Assembly (NCBI GenBank): GCA_013388525.1 | Contig: JACAFA010000117.1 | Span: forward strand, 1 to 32,901 | Direction: 5' to 3' | Length of the DNA stretch: 32,901 bases | Origin: Ignavibacteriaceae bacterium | GTDB lineage: Bacteria; Bacteroidota; Ignavibacteria; Ignavibacteriales; Ignavibacteriaceae | Shown: in pieces, positions 1 through 7,963 of the stretch | Numbering within the stretch: the first letter of the stretch is position 1 | Layout: each line of letters begins with the position of its first letter | Program-made: the position numbers and the translations under genes | The notes under the pieces: generated by a model | Told to the model about the DNA's origin: nothing | Seen by the model: the letters and a program-made list of their open reading frames with translations, nothing else | Databases searched by the model: none

Positions 1-1
1 A

Positions 2-577
2 AAAGCATACAAACCAAATAAACCTTTCAAACCTGTAGCTGACTTTTCAGCAGATTCTAATAATATAGTTGCAGGACAAAGCATTAACTTCTTCGATCAA
101 TCATCATTTTTGCCAACAAACTGGCAATGGAGTTTCCCTGGAGGATTTCCCTCTTCATCAACGGATCAGAATCCACAAAATATTTTATACAATACTCCAG
201 GTGTTTATGACGTTTCATTGATAGCTACGAATGCAATGGGAAATGATACACTGATAAAGACTTGTTATATTGAAGTGGAACAAGCCAGTTATGTTGAAGA
301 TTCGTTTTCTCCGGAAGATTTTTATTTATTCCAGAATTATCCAAATCCATTTAATCCAACTACAACATTGTCATATGTTATTGGACATTCGTCATTCGTT
401 TCATTGAAAGTGTACGATGTTTTAGGAAATGAAGTTGCGACACTGGTTAATGAAGATAAGCTAGCTGGAAATTATGAAGTTCAGTTCGTTGCTGCCGGAT
501 TAACAAGCGGAATTTATTTTTACAAATTAATGGCTGATAATTTCGTCCAGACAAGAAAGATGATCCTCTTGAAATAA
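2..577 (+). CDS. Secreted PKD-domain protein with type IX sorting domain, 3' end only
   Basis: The reading frame is open from the window edge (base 2) to the TAA at 575-577, so this is the last 191 residues of a longer protein. The first in-frame start-like codon, a TTG at 110, lies inside a domain and is not a real start. Residues about 10-95 look like a PKD/Ig-like beta-sandwich (PVADFSAD near the start, WQWSFPGG, then NTPGVYDVSLIATNAMG). The final 80 or so residues are a Por-type secretion signal: QNYPNPFNPTTTLSY, VYDVLGNEVATLVNE, LTSGIYFYKL and the basic end RKMILLK. By family knowledge such proteins cross the outer membrane by type IX secretion and are released or anchored at the surface. 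The catalytic or binding part lies upstream of the window, so the function is unknown. Confidence 0.85.
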   Translation, partial: KAYKPNKPFKPVADFSADSNNIVAGQSINFFDQSSFLPTNWQWSFPGGFPSSSTDQNPQNILYNTPGVYDVSLIATNAMGNDTLIKTCYIEVEQASYVEDSFSPEDFYLFQNYPNPFNPTTTLSYVIGHSSFVSLKVYDVLGNEVATLVNEDKLAGNYEVQFVAAGLTSGIYFYKLMADNFVQTRKMILLK

Positions 578-602
578 TGATGACTTATTTTATATTTCAG
601 CT

Positions 603-899
603 ATGCGAAATTTTGAAGTAACACTTACGTATAAAACATTGTTGATTAATCAGTTACTGACCAAGAATATCTATATCAATAAACAAAAGATATTGGAAGT
701 CGAACTTGACGATACTCACTGTATTTCTCCTGAAGAATTTTGCGATGCTGTTATTAAAGTTCAGGAAAGACCAAATGTTGTTCGAATAAATGTTGTTGAA
801 AAATATAAACCCACCGAAAAGCCACTTCAATGGATAACTGAAAACTTCGGCAGAATTTATTTCCATAACGGAATACCATTGATTCTCCACAAAAATTAA
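603..899 (+). CDS. Hypothetical protein, 98 aa
   Basis: I do not recognise this protein. It starts with ATG 25 bases after the preceding stop, with no clear Shine-Dalgarno, which is usual in this genome. The sequence has a soluble, folded character: beta-like stretches (FEVTLTYKTLL, VVRINVVEKY) around an acidic helix-like middle (DDTHCISPEEFCDAVIKVQE). There is no signal peptide or membrane segment. Two antisense open frames overlap it, but their translations are rich in Phe/Asn/Ile runs and look less protein-like. It may be co-transcribed with the secreted-protein gene before it. No function is proposed. Confidence 0.55.
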   Translation: MRNFEVTLTYKTLLINQLLTKNIYINKQKILEVELDDTHCISPEEFCDAVIKVQERPNVVRINVVEKYKPTEKPLQWITENFGRIYFHNGIPLILHKN

Positions 900-1082
900 A
901 TTTTACGTCAGTTCTGCTTTTCCTTCGAATCATTTTTTTTGATACAATTCTCATTTTAGAATTTATTTAAATACACAATGCCAGAAATTTGATGAGAAAT
1001 CAAACATTAATACTTCGAACTAAACTAAATTGAAATGGCATAATGGTTGAAAAATAGAAGTTAAAAAACAGAGGGCAGTCAA

Positions 1083-1196
1083 ATGACTATTTATTTATTA
1101 GCAGGAATAATTCTTGGTGGACTTTTACTTTTTATAGTCACCTCTATCAGAAGTATCAGAAAATCCAGATCTGAAGTCGAAAAAATGTTCAAATAA
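1083..1196 (+). CDS. Small single-span membrane peptide, 37 aa
   Basis: This short ORF begins with ATG preceded by GAGGG at a 7-base spacing, one of the better ribosome binding sites in the window. The product opens with MTIYLLAGIILGG and continues hydrophobic to about residue 20, which is one transmembrane helix. It is followed by a short charged tail (SIRSIRKSRSEVEKMFK), basic and then amphipathic, so an N-out/C-in topology is likely. It stands alone between a 183-base spacer and a strong terminator, which favours a real small gene over a chance ORF. The function is unknown. Many bacterial single-span small proteins modulate membrane complexes, but nothing here points to a partner. Confidence 0.6.
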   Translation: MTIYLLAGIILGGLLLFIVTSIRSIRKSRSEVEKMFK

Positions 1197-1234
1197 CTTT
1201 TTGTAATTGTATTGTTTAGTGGTGAGGGCGAATT

Positions 1235-1264
1235 AAAAGGAGATCGGAAAATGGTCTCCTTTTT
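1235..1264. terminator. Bidirectional rho-independent terminator
   Basis: A 9-bp perfect stem (AAAAGGAGA with TCTCCTTTT) around an 11-base loop has a T run on both strands. It sits between the 37-aa peptide gene on the + strand and the end of the beta-barrel gene on the - strand, so it can stop transcripts from both sides. Confidence 0.8.
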
Positions 1265-1275
1265 CTTTGAAATGT

Positions 1276-1956
1276 TTATCTAAGATAAATCTGAAAACCG
1301 AAAAGCAAAAAAATATTTTTTATCTTAACGTTTAATTCGTTTTTAGCACCATTATAATTTGTATTTTCTCCATTCAGACTTCCACCTTCGTATCTTCCTG
1401 TAAGCTCAAAAGCTGCATGCTGAGAAACAAAATGTGATATTCCGATTCCAGCGTTGTATGCAAAACCATTTGCGTAAGCATCATTGTTGTAATAAGCATA
1501 TTCTAAATCCGTGATGGTTTCATCTTTCTGAGAAAAAGATGAATAACCACCTGAACCTTCAAAATACATTGCAAAATTTCCACCGAAAGGAATATAGTAT
1601 CTTGCCCACAATCCTATAAACCATACTTTTTCATTTACAGATTCACTCGTATTATTTGGATTCGGATCAGGTGTATTCGTACGGTTTCTTTCGCGCCATT
1701 GAAAATCAAATCCGAACACTGAATTATCCTCAACAATACTTCCGTTACGTGAACTGAAAATAAAATTAAAACCATCAACATTTACTTTACTATTTGCATC
1801 ACCTAAATTTTCTGAGAAATTATAATTTTCCCAGCCAAGCCAGCCTGCCAAACCACCTGACCAGCCGCCTTTCTTCAGAGCTTGTTCGCGATTTTGCTGT
1901 GAATAAATAATTGATGATAAAATAAACACGAGTAGAAATATTTTTTTAATATTCAT
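1276..1956 (-). CDS. Predicted outer-membrane beta-barrel protein, 226 aa
   Basis: The N-terminus is a clear signal peptide (MNIKKIFLLVFILSSIIYS, cleavage near SQQ). The mature part alternates short polar and aromatic strands (GFDFQWRERNR, KVWFIGLWARYYIPF, NFAMYFEGSGGYSSF) with Asn/Asp/Gly-rich turns. Another strand pattern is AAFELTGRYEGGSL, and the final FLLFGFQIYLR is barrel-like. Length and pattern fit the small 8-stranded OMP_b-brl class. The specific role is not recognisable. It is the last gene of a run of four minus-strand envelope genes and ends 12 bases from the shared terminator. Confidence 0.7.
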   Translation of the reverse strand: MNIKKIFLLVFILSSIIYSQQNREQALKKGGWSGGLAGWLGWENYNFSENLGDANSKVNVDGFNFIFSSRNGSIVEDNSVFGFDFQWRERNRTNTPDPNPNNTSESVNEKVWFIGLWARYYIPFGGNFAMYFEGSGGYSSFSQKDETITDLEYAYYNNDAYANGFAYNAGIGISHFVSQHAAFELTGRYEGGSLNGENTNYNGAKNELNVKIKNIFLLFGFQIYLR

Positions 1957-2007
1957 AAAAGAACCTTAAAAAGATTAGATGTCAGAATGATTATTTTAAC
2001 AGAAAAC

Positions 2008-2574
2008 TTAAATGTTGTCTAACAATATCAAGATGCCAACCCGAAGTGAAAATGAATTAAAGTCATCTTCTGTGAGTTGGTAATTACCGGAAAATTCCAA
2101 TACTGATGCTTCTGCTAACCTGTAACGATAGCCAGCACCAATTCCACCACCAAATTTTGCTTTGTAATCTGATGAAATTTTTTCTTCGCTATATACATCA
2201 TAAATATCAGCAGTAACTCTTAGAAAATTTACACCTGCTTCAAGTGTTCCGAATAATTCTTCTGAAAAATAATACCGCACACCAGCAAGAACTGGTATTG
2301 AGTTAACTGAAAAGTTAATAACTTTACCCTGGACAGCGAACCCTTCGCTTTTGCCCGGAAAATTTTGATAGGAAACTGTAAGAGTGACTGATATTTCTTT
2401 ATTAAACTGAAATTCACCAATAGCAGAACCGCCAATTCCGGTTTGAGCCAAATCTGCAAATGAACCAGTTGGAAATCCAATATTAAAAGAAGCACCTGCA
2501 TTAAATCTGCTTTGTCCAAAAATTGAAGTTGTAATCAGAATGATGAAAACAAATACATAATTTTTATGAAGCAT
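2008..2574 (-). CDS. Predicted outer-membrane beta-barrel protein, 188 aa
   Basis: An upstream ATG at 2604 would give 198 aa, but the ATG at 2574 is preferred. It puts the signal peptide right at the N-terminus (MLHKNYVFVFIILITTSIFG, then QSRF) and follows AGAAAGA on the coding strand. The mature protein reads as a small barrel: FNAGASFNIGFPTGSF, a strand-turn series, VNSIPVLAGVRYYF, FGTLEAGVNFLRV, GGGIGAGYRYRL and a final strand ending ILILLDNI. The layout, NxGFPTGSFA near the start and SIPVLAGVRYYF in the middle, is shared with the protein encoded at 4214-4891 (NVNFPNGKF, TIPILIGVKWYF). The two therefore look like divergent paralogues. The function is unknown. Confidence 0.72.
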   Translation of the reverse strand: MLHKNYVFVFIILITTSIFGQSRFNAGASFNIGFPTGSFADLAQTGIGGSAIGEFQFNKEISVTLTVSYQNFPGKSEGFAVQGKVINFSVNSIPVLAGVRYYFSEELFGTLEAGVNFLRVTADIYDVYSEEKISSDYKAKFGGGIGAGYRYRLAEASVLEFSGNYQLTEDDFNSFSLRVGILILLDNI

Positions 2575-2683
2575 AGTCTTTCTGAATTGTAAATGAATTG
2601 TCATTATTTCAACGTAAAATTATTCATTAGGGTATTTAATACCAAAAAGGAAGAAGCGACGGAATTGGAAAGGAGTGAAATGA

Positions 2684-4138
2684 TTATTTAATCAACATTA
2701 ATTTCTTTGATTGAAAACTATCACCAATATTCATAACGTAAGTATATACGCCACTTGGCAAAGAAGCAGCATCAAAAAGAATATTGTGCTTACCTGCTGG
2801 TTTCTCTTCTGCAATCAACTCACTTATTTTATTACCGAGAATATCATACAGGTTTAGTAAAACAAATCCTGAGCGTTTCATCTCAAAACTTATTGTTGTT
2901 GAAGGATTGAATGGATTGGGATAGTTCTGAAAAAGAATAAAATCCGTCGGCTTTTGTTTTTCGAACTCTACAAAAGTGGAAGTGTAATCATATAACTGAA
3001 TAACTCCGTTATCAGGAGTGATTTGTGCAAGTATCACCTGCACTGTATCAAGACTGAATGACTGGTAAATTTTTGAGTTATTATTCTGAACAAGTAAAAC
3101 TTTTTCCCACGTTTCAGGCAATGAGATATATGCAGTTAGAGGATAATTATAAATCTGATCCGATAAATTATCGGTCAATGAAATTTCAATGAGTGAATTG
3201 GACTGGGATAATACCTGATAAGAATAAGCATCTCTTTCTTTTATATACTTAGTAATATTACCGATGGATTCAATCCAGATTAAGTTGTCATTACTTTTTT
3301 GTGCTAACCAATCACAAAGTAAAACTAACCATTCGCTGCTTATAGGATTATAAGCACCTTGTGAAATCAATTCGCCAAGTTCCGCAAATGGTACAACTTC
3401 GTGTGCTAATTGAATTCCCCACGTTCCGTTAGCAATTGAATTATCAATCCAGTTCATAAAACTATTTAGCTCATCAAGATCGTCTTCAAATACAATCCTT
3501 GGCTCGTTGAAAATTACCTCATATGATTTAAGTGCATACCATTGCAAATTATTAAGCGTGTAATTGTTTGGATTAAGTCCTATTGCTCTTGCAGATTCAT
3601 AATATAAACTTGCAAGAGAATCCAGATATTGATTGTGTTCAGCATAAGGATACGCAAACGTGATACAAGTTGTGTAATTCGTGCGGGCTTCTATCATTTT
3701 TTTTGAATGATATAATTCATAATGAATTGTATTTGGTGTAAGTGTATCACCAACAGGAAGTTGCAATAAGTGAGGATGATTTAAAGAGTGAGAACCAAGT
3801 TCATAAACCTCAGAATACATTTCAAGAAACATTGGCCAGGTACCATATCGCCAGATTCCTGGAAGTTGTTCTGTTAAAAACGGTGGAAGCAGGAAACATG
3901 TTGCATTAAATCCAAATGAATTTAATATCGGTCGGACATAATCATACTGTGCTTTGAATCCATCATCAAACGAAAAAGAGAAAGCTGACTTTCTATCATC
4001 AGCCCACCTCGTTACATAAACTTTACCAAAATTTGAACCATCTGATAAACCTGTATTTGCTATCACATTGTCACAAGGTGAGATGATAATCATCAAGAAT
4101 GAAACAGCTAATATAATATATTTTGAATAGTTAATCAC
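2684..4138 (-). CDS. Secreted polysaccharide deacetylase (NodB-type) with type IX sorting domain
   Basis: A signal-like hydrophobic N-terminus (residues 5-20) precedes a carbohydrate esterase 4/NodB domain. The SFDDG motif at 56-60 carries the catalytic base and metal-binding Asp (D58/D59). HSLNH at 117-121 supplies the two zinc/metal His ligands. TFAYPYAEHN at about 160-169 matches the substrate-groove motif, and LAHEVV near 245-250 supplies the late catalytic His. The region after about residue 290 is probably beta-rich, and the last 80 residues are a Por sorting domain (NYPNPFNPSTTISF, LYDILGNKISELIAEE, LPSGVYTYV, KKLMLIK). CE4 enzymes remove N- or O-acetyl groups from chitin, peptidoglycan or exopolysaccharide. 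The substrate here is unknown, but the product should act outside the cell. It lies between two paralogous barrel genes on the same strand. Confidence 0.88.
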   Translation of the reverse strand: MINYSKYIILAVSFLMIIISPCDNVIANTGLSDGSNFGKVYVTRWADDRKSAFSFSFDDGFKAQYDYVRPILNSFGFNATCFLLPPFLTEQLPGIWRYGTWPMFLEMYSEVYELGSHSLNHPHLLQLPVGDTLTPNTIHYELYHSKKMIEARTNYTTCITFAYPYAEHNQYLDSLASLYYESARAIGLNPNNYTLNNLQWYALKSYEVIFNEPRIVFEDDLDELNSFMNWIDNSIANGTWGIQLAHEVVPFAELGELISQGAYNPISSEWLVLLCDWLAQKSNDNLIWIESIGNITKYIKERDAYSYQVLSQSNSLIEISLTDNLSDQIYNYPLTAYISLPETWEKVLLVQNNNSKIYQSFSLDTVQVILAQITPDNGVIQLYDYTSTFVEFEKQKPTDFILFQNYPNPFNPSTTISFEMKRSGFVLLNLYDILGNKISELIAEEKPAGKHNILFDAASLPSGVYTYVMNIGDSFQSKKLMLIK

Positions 4139-4213
4139 AAATCAAAGAAATAATAAAAAAATTAAATGATGCAGAATATGATTCAAAGAGCATTCCATTA
4201 ATTCATAATAATT

Positions 4214-4891
4214 TCAAAATCTGTAATTTATTCCGGCTGAAACTGACATATAATTCAATGTTTCAGCAGCGCCAGAAATTTCCTGAGCTTCTTCCGGGTC
4301 AGCGGGAACATCCACAGTGAATGCATCAGTTAATACATTATAGTTGAAAGAAGCATCAATAAACCAGTGCTTGTGAAAGAAGAAAATATAACCCGCTGAA
4401 ATTCTAAGCATGGCTTTACTGCCATTTTCATCTATTTCAGGTAACTCAACTGTTTCGCTGCTTCCGGATGAATCAACATTTACAATACCTTTCAAATTAA
4501 AAGTGAAATTATATAACCCGGCTTCAATCATTATGTAAGGACTTTGAGTTTTCTGTTTAAGAAAATACCATTTTACTCCAATCAAAATTGGAATAGTTGA
4601 AAAAGAAGATTCGACATCAAATTTAGCATCCATACCCAATTCATTTGCCTTTTCATTCAATGCATCGACATCCAACTCAAAACGGTTGTAACCAACAGAT
4701 AGTGAGAAGATTGATGAATTTCCGAAAAGATATAAAAAGTGAGCATCTCCGCCGTAACCGGTTCCGAAATACTCTGTGAATTTACCGTTTGGAAAATTTA
4801 CGTTACCATTAATACCGGTAGCAAAATCACTTTGTGATTTTAGAATGGAAGTTAAAGTTACTGCAATTATGAGAATTAAATATTTTAACAT
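4214..4891 (-). CDS. Predicted outer-membrane beta-barrel protein, 225 aa
   Basis: The signal peptide is MLKYLILIIAVTLTSILKS, followed by QSDF. The mature chain has alternating hydrophobic/polar strands (SSIFSLSVGYNRFEL, STIPILIGVKWYFL, YIMIEAGLYNFTF, SKAMLRISAGYIFFF, HWFIDASFNYNVLTD) and ends MSVSAGINYRF, with the terminal Phe typical of BAM-inserted barrels. A calcium- or loop-like acidic stretch (DVPADPEEAQEISGAAE) precedes the last strand. Its order of strands resembles the 2008-2574 product, suggesting an old duplication around the deacetylase gene. No specific function can be given. It is the first gene of the minus-strand envelope cluster. Confidence 0.72.
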   Translation of the reverse strand: MLKYLILIIAVTLTSILKSQSDFATGINGNVNFPNGKFTEYFGTGYGGDAHFLYLFGNSSIFSLSVGYNRFELDVDALNEKANELGMDAKFDVESSFSTIPILIGVKWYFLKQKTQSPYIMIEAGLYNFTFNLKGIVNVDSSGSSETVELPEIDENGSKAMLRISAGYIFFFHKHWFIDASFNYNVLTDAFTVDVPADPEEAQEISGAAETLNYMSVSAGINYRF

Positions 4892-5053
4892 TTCTATTTC
4901 CTTAAATAATTCTGGTTAAAAGTTACTAATCAAATACACAATTAAAAAAATTTTAGAAATTTTAAGCTGCAATTTAAATCTCCAATAGACTAAAGACTTG
5001 TAATATTTTTGTAAGAACCATCTGCTGGTCATTATTTCGAAAACAATATTTAC

Positions 5054-5085
5054 ATTGCCAAATAATAAAAATAAAACTATGTTTG
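5054..5085 (+). promoter_or_regulatory. Bacteroidetes-type promoter for the radical SAM gene
   Basis: ATTG at 5054-5057 and TATGTTTG at 5078-5085 are separated by 20 bases. This matches the Bacteroidetes primary-sigma consensus (TTTG, 17-23 nt, TAnnTTTG). It lies about 50 bases before the ATG at 5134, in a spacer that separates divergent genes. Confidence 0.5.
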
Positions 5086-5133
5086 TTGATGGAATTTTAA
5101 ACTAAATAAATATTAGTAGAATACGGAGTAAAA

Positions 5134-6345
5134 ATGCACAACAACACATTGAACCATCTTGATTATTACCGCCTTCCCTGGAACCTCACCGATAATTCTA
5201 TCTCCTGGCTGGAGCCAACTTCTAAATGTAATCTCTATTGTGAGGGATGTTACAGGCTGAATGAAAAAGATGGTCACAAGACTATGGAACAAGTAAAAAA
5301 TGATCTTGATGTTTTCGTCAGATTACGCAACGCAGATGGTGTCTCGATCGCCGGCGGTGATCCTCTCACCCACCCGGATATTATCGAGATAGTAAAAGAA
5401 GTGAAGAAAAGAAATATGAAGCCTATCATTAACACCAATGGTCTGGCTTTAACAAAAGAGTTATTGCATGAACTTAAGAAAGCCGGAGTTTTTGGTTTTA
5501 CTTTTCATATCGATAGTAAACAAGGTCGTCCGCATTGGAAAGATAAAAATGAATTAGAACTAAATGAATTGAGATATAAATATGCCAGAATGTTAGCTGA
5601 TGAAGGAAATATTTCCTGTGCTTTTAACTCTACAGTATATGAAGATACAATGAAATATATTCCCGAAATGGTCAAGTGGGCGCAGAAGAATATTGATATT
5701 GTTCAAGTTATGGTATTCATTCTTTACCGCGCTGTTAATAATAAAGATTATGATTTTTATCTGGGACCAAAAAAGATTGATATGAGTCAGCTCGTTTATA
5801 ATGAAGACCCGGAAACGCGAGCAGATATAAAGGCACCGGAAGTCGTTGAGTTAATCAGAAAAGATTATCCTGATTTTGATCCCTGTGCATATTTAAATGG
5901 TTCAGAAAAACCAGATTCATTTAAATGGCTGTTAACAGGAAGATTAGGTACGGAAAATAAAATTTATGGTTACGTTGGCAGCAAAGGAATGGAAATGGTT
6001 CAGATGTTCTATCACTTATGGTTTGATAAATATCTGGCTTATGCAGCACCAAAGTGGACGAAACGTGGAAAGAGCATGCTTCTTATGGGTGCATTAGATA
6101 AAAAATTAAGAAAAGCATTTTTCAATTTTTATAAAAATCCTCTTAACATTTTTAAGAGACTACATTATCAATCAGTCATGATTATTCAGCCGGTTGATTT
6201 TCTTCCTGATGGCAGACAAAGTATGTGCGATGGCTGTCCTGATATCACCGTATGGAATGGACAGCTTGTCTGGTCGTGCAGAATGGAAGAGCAGTTAAAA
6301 TTTGGTCATAACCTTAAAACTTATCCGAAGGATTTTATGAATTAG
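5134..6345 (+). CDS. Radical SAM domain protein, 403 aa
   Basis: The start ATG follows GGAG at a 6-base spacing. The radical SAM cluster motif is CNLYCEGC (C32, C36, C39), followed by the glycine-rich SAM-binding stretch AGGDPLTHP at 73-81. A canonical partial TIM barrel follows (PIINTNGLALTKELLHELKKAG region). The last 40 residues have C365, C368 and C382 (CDGC, later WSC), a SPASM/auxiliary-cluster-like pattern suggesting a second Fe-S site. It is a stand-alone gene with its own promoter and terminator, and neighbours give no pathway clue. The general fold and SAM chemistry are secure. The substrate is not: peptide-maturase-like or lipid/cofactor roles are both possible. Confidence 0.85.
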   Translation: MHNNTLNHLDYYRLPWNLTDNSISWLEPTSKCNLYCEGCYRLNEKDGHKTMEQVKNDLDVFVRLRNADGVSIAGGDPLTHPDIIEIVKEVKKRNMKPIINTNGLALTKELLHELKKAGVFGFTFHIDSKQGRPHWKDKNELELNELRYKYARMLADEGNISCAFNSTVYEDTMKYIPEMVKWAQKNIDIVQVMVFILYRAVNNKDYDFYLGPKKIDMSQLVYNEDPETRADIKAPEVVELIRKDYPDFDPCAYLNGSEKPDSFKWLLTGRLGTENKIYGYVGSKGMEMVQMFYHLWFDKYLAYAAPKWTKRGKSMLLMGALDKKLRKAFFNFYKNPLNIFKRLHYQSVMIIQPVDFLPDGRQSMCDGCPDITVWNGQLVWSCRMEEQLKFGHNLKTYPKDFMN

Positions 6346-6364
6346 AGCTCATTGTTCAAATGAG

Positions 6365-6389
6365 AGCCGCTTTTCAAGGCGGCTTTTTT
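6365..6389 (+). terminator. Rho-independent terminator of the radical SAM gene
   Basis: Stem AGCCGC/GCGGCT with loop TTTTCAAG is followed by a run of six T. It begins 20 bases after the stop codon. Confidence 0.85.
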
Positions 6390-6543
6390 ATTGCTATTAC
6401 AATATCTCGTGTCTATTTTTACGTTGCAAAAAATATAAGTCCTTAGCTCAATCCGGCTTTGTCTTATAAATCAGATTTCACTGCGATTTACTCGAAAAAG
6501 CATATTTGCAAATCGTTCATTGTTTATTCTGAAATTTTAATAT

Positions 6544-6617
6544 GCGCCTGTAGCTCAATTGGATAGAGCACCTGACTTCGGATCAGGCGGTTTGGGGTTC
6601 GAGTCCCTACAGGCGTA
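6544..6617 (+). tRNA. tRNA-Arg (anticodon UCG)
   Basis: A complete 74-nt cloverleaf. The acceptor arm is GCGCCTG with CAGGCGT, giving a G1-U72 wobble. The D stem is GCTC/GAGC and the anticodon stem CCTGA/TCAGG, with loop CTTCGGA giving anticodon TCG (reads CGA). A 5-nt variable loop and a T arm with TTCGAGT in the loop follow. The discriminator is A and the CCA end is not encoded, so it must be added by nucleotidyltransferase. It lies between the radical SAM terminator and tadA on the same strand. Confidence 0.95.
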
Positions 6618-6624
6618 CAAGGTT

Positions 6625-6744
6625 AAATCACAAATCTCAAATAATAAAAATAAAACAAGAACTGATGATCAAATTCAATATCCAGATATTTATTCATAAT
6701 GATTTGAACTTTCGAAATTTTATTTTGCTAATTATTTGTGATTT
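6625..6744. repeat. Widely spaced 11-bp inverted repeat between tRNA-Arg and tadA
   Basis: AAATCACAAAT at 6625-6635 is repeated inverted as ATTTGTGATTT at 6734-6744, about 100 bases apart in a very AT-rich spacer. It may be a degenerate repeat remnant or chance in AT-rich DNA. No ORF is seen in the spacer. Confidence 0.35.
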
Positions 6745-6774
6745 GAAAATTGTCATCTGGAATTTTGGAACCAG

Positions 6775-7269
6775 ATGATTTTCGATGAGCAGAAATATCG
6801 TTTTATGTTTGCAGCTTTACAGGAAGCTGAAAAGGCATTGGAAGAAAATGAAGTTCCTGTAGGTGCTGTTGTTGTTAAGGAAAACAAGATAGTGGGCAGA
6901 GGTTATAATCAGGTTGAACGATTAAAAGATGCTACTGCTCATGCAGAAATGATAGCATTAACTGCTGCTGCTAATCACATCGGAAACTGGCGGTTGAACG
7001 AGTGTTCCATTTATGTTACTCTTGAACCATGTGTAATGTGCACCGGTGCTTTGCTGTCATCAAGAATTAAAGAACTTTATTTTTCTATTTTCGATCCAAA
7101 GTTTGGTGCTTGCGGAAGTATCTATAATCTTGCTGATGATGGAAAGACCAATCACAAAATAAAAGTTTATTCCGGTATTTATGCAGAAGAAAGTAAAAAA
7201 CTTCTTCAGGAATTCTTTGATAATCTGAAAAACAAAACCAGGCTGAAATTTTCTCCGCCAACAGCTTGA
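6775..7269 (+). CDS. tadA: tRNA-specific adenosine deaminase TadA
   Basis: This is a cytidine/deoxycytidylate deaminase-fold zinc enzyme. It converts adenosine to inosine at the wobble position (A34) of tRNA-Arg(ACG), so that one tRNA reads CGU, CGC and CGA. Zinc-site residues are H56-A-E58, where E58 is the proton shuttle, and PCVMC at 85-89 with C86 and C89. EVPVGAVVV at 26-34 and N45 (GYNQ) also fit TadA, and SRIKELYFSIFDPKFGACGS is the usual TadA region after the metal site. At 164 aa it is full length. The ATG at 6775 is used; the next Met at residue 11 would clip the first helix. It lies 46 bases upstream of adk, and a tRNA-Arg gene of the CGA-reading type is just upstream. Confidence 0.93.
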   Translation: MIFDEQKYRFMFAALQEAEKALEENEVPVGAVVVKENKIVGRGYNQVERLKDATAHAEMIALTAAANHIGNWRLNECSIYVTLEPCVMCTGALLSSRIKELYFSIFDPKFGACGSIYNLADDGKTNHKIKVYSGIYAEESKKLLQEFFDNLKNKTRLKFSPPTA

Positions 7270-7315
7270 GACTACATCTAATATTTTTTAATTTGCAATA
7301 AAAAAAATTTTACTT

Positions 7316-7960
7316 ATGCGATTACTTTTATTCGGAGCACCCGGTGTTGGAAAAGGAACACAGGCAAAATTACTTTCCTCAAAATTTAACATACCACACA
7401 TTTCCACAGGTGACATTTTAAGGCAGGCAGTAAAAGATGAAACTGATCTTGGCAAGAAAGCTCAGGAAATTATGAGCAGAGGCGATCTTGTTCCTGATGA
7501 TATTATGATTGGAATAATTAAATACAGATTGAATAAAGATGATTGCAAAACAGGTTTCATTCTTGATGGATTTCCCCGAACTATAAATCAGGCAATTGCT
7601 CTTGATAATCTTCTGAGCGAAATGAAAATTAGTGATATAAAATTAATAAACATTTTTGCTGATGAAAATGAAATAGTAAAACGACTTGGCAACAGAAGAG
7701 CTTGCAAAGTTTGCGGGCATATTTTCACTCTTTCTGAAATTGAAAACTCCGATAGTTGCCCTGATTGTAAAGCTAAAAATAGTTTTTTCCTGAGAGATGA
7801 TGATAAAGAAGAAGTAATCCGAAAGCGATTGGAAGTTTTCCGCAAGACTACAGAACCTGTATTAAAACATTATGAGAAACAAGGTAAAGTGATTTCTATA
7901 AATGGGCTTGGGTCTGTGGAAGATGTAAATACAGAATTATTAAAAATTCTTACCCGTTGA
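7316..7960 (+). CDS. adk: Adenylate kinase (zinc-lid type)
   Basis: It catalyses ATP + AMP to 2 ADP in the cytosol. The P-loop is GAPGVGKGT at 7-15. The AMP-binding parts are visible: TGDILR at 31-36, LDGFPRT at 83-89 and the following Q92. The LID domain carries four cysteines (C130, C133, C148, C151), the long zinc-binding form of the family. RDDD at 160-163 and the RKRLEVFRKTTEPV helix follow. At 214 aa the length is normal. The gene faces ftsE tail to tail with only 3 bases between stop codons, so no terminator is possible in the gap. Confidence 0.97.
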   Translation: MRLLLFGAPGVGKGTQAKLLSSKFNIPHISTGDILRQAVKDETDLGKKAQEIMSRGDLVPDDIMIGIIKYRLNKDDCKTGFILDGFPRTINQAIALDNLLSEMKISDIKLINIFADENEIVKRLGNRRACKVCGHIFTLSEIENSDSCPDCKAKNSFFLRDDDKEEVIRKRLEVFRKTTEPVLKHYEKQGKVISINGLGSVEDVNTELLKILTR

Positions 7961-7963
7961 AAA

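Noticed and set aside
654..954. Two overlapping minus-strand open frames (78 and 66 aa)
   Set aside because: They are antisense to the 98-aa + strand gene, have no start context and have low-complexity Phe/Asn/Ile-rich translations. The + strand reading looks more like a protein.
988..1004. TTTGAT/ATCAAA hairpin as a terminator after the 98-aa gene
   Set aside because: The stem is only 6 AT-rich bp and has no T run, so it is likely chance.
7961..7963. Terminator between adk and ftsE
   Set aside because: Only three bases separate the convergent stops and no strong hairpin with a T run was seen at the gene ends.
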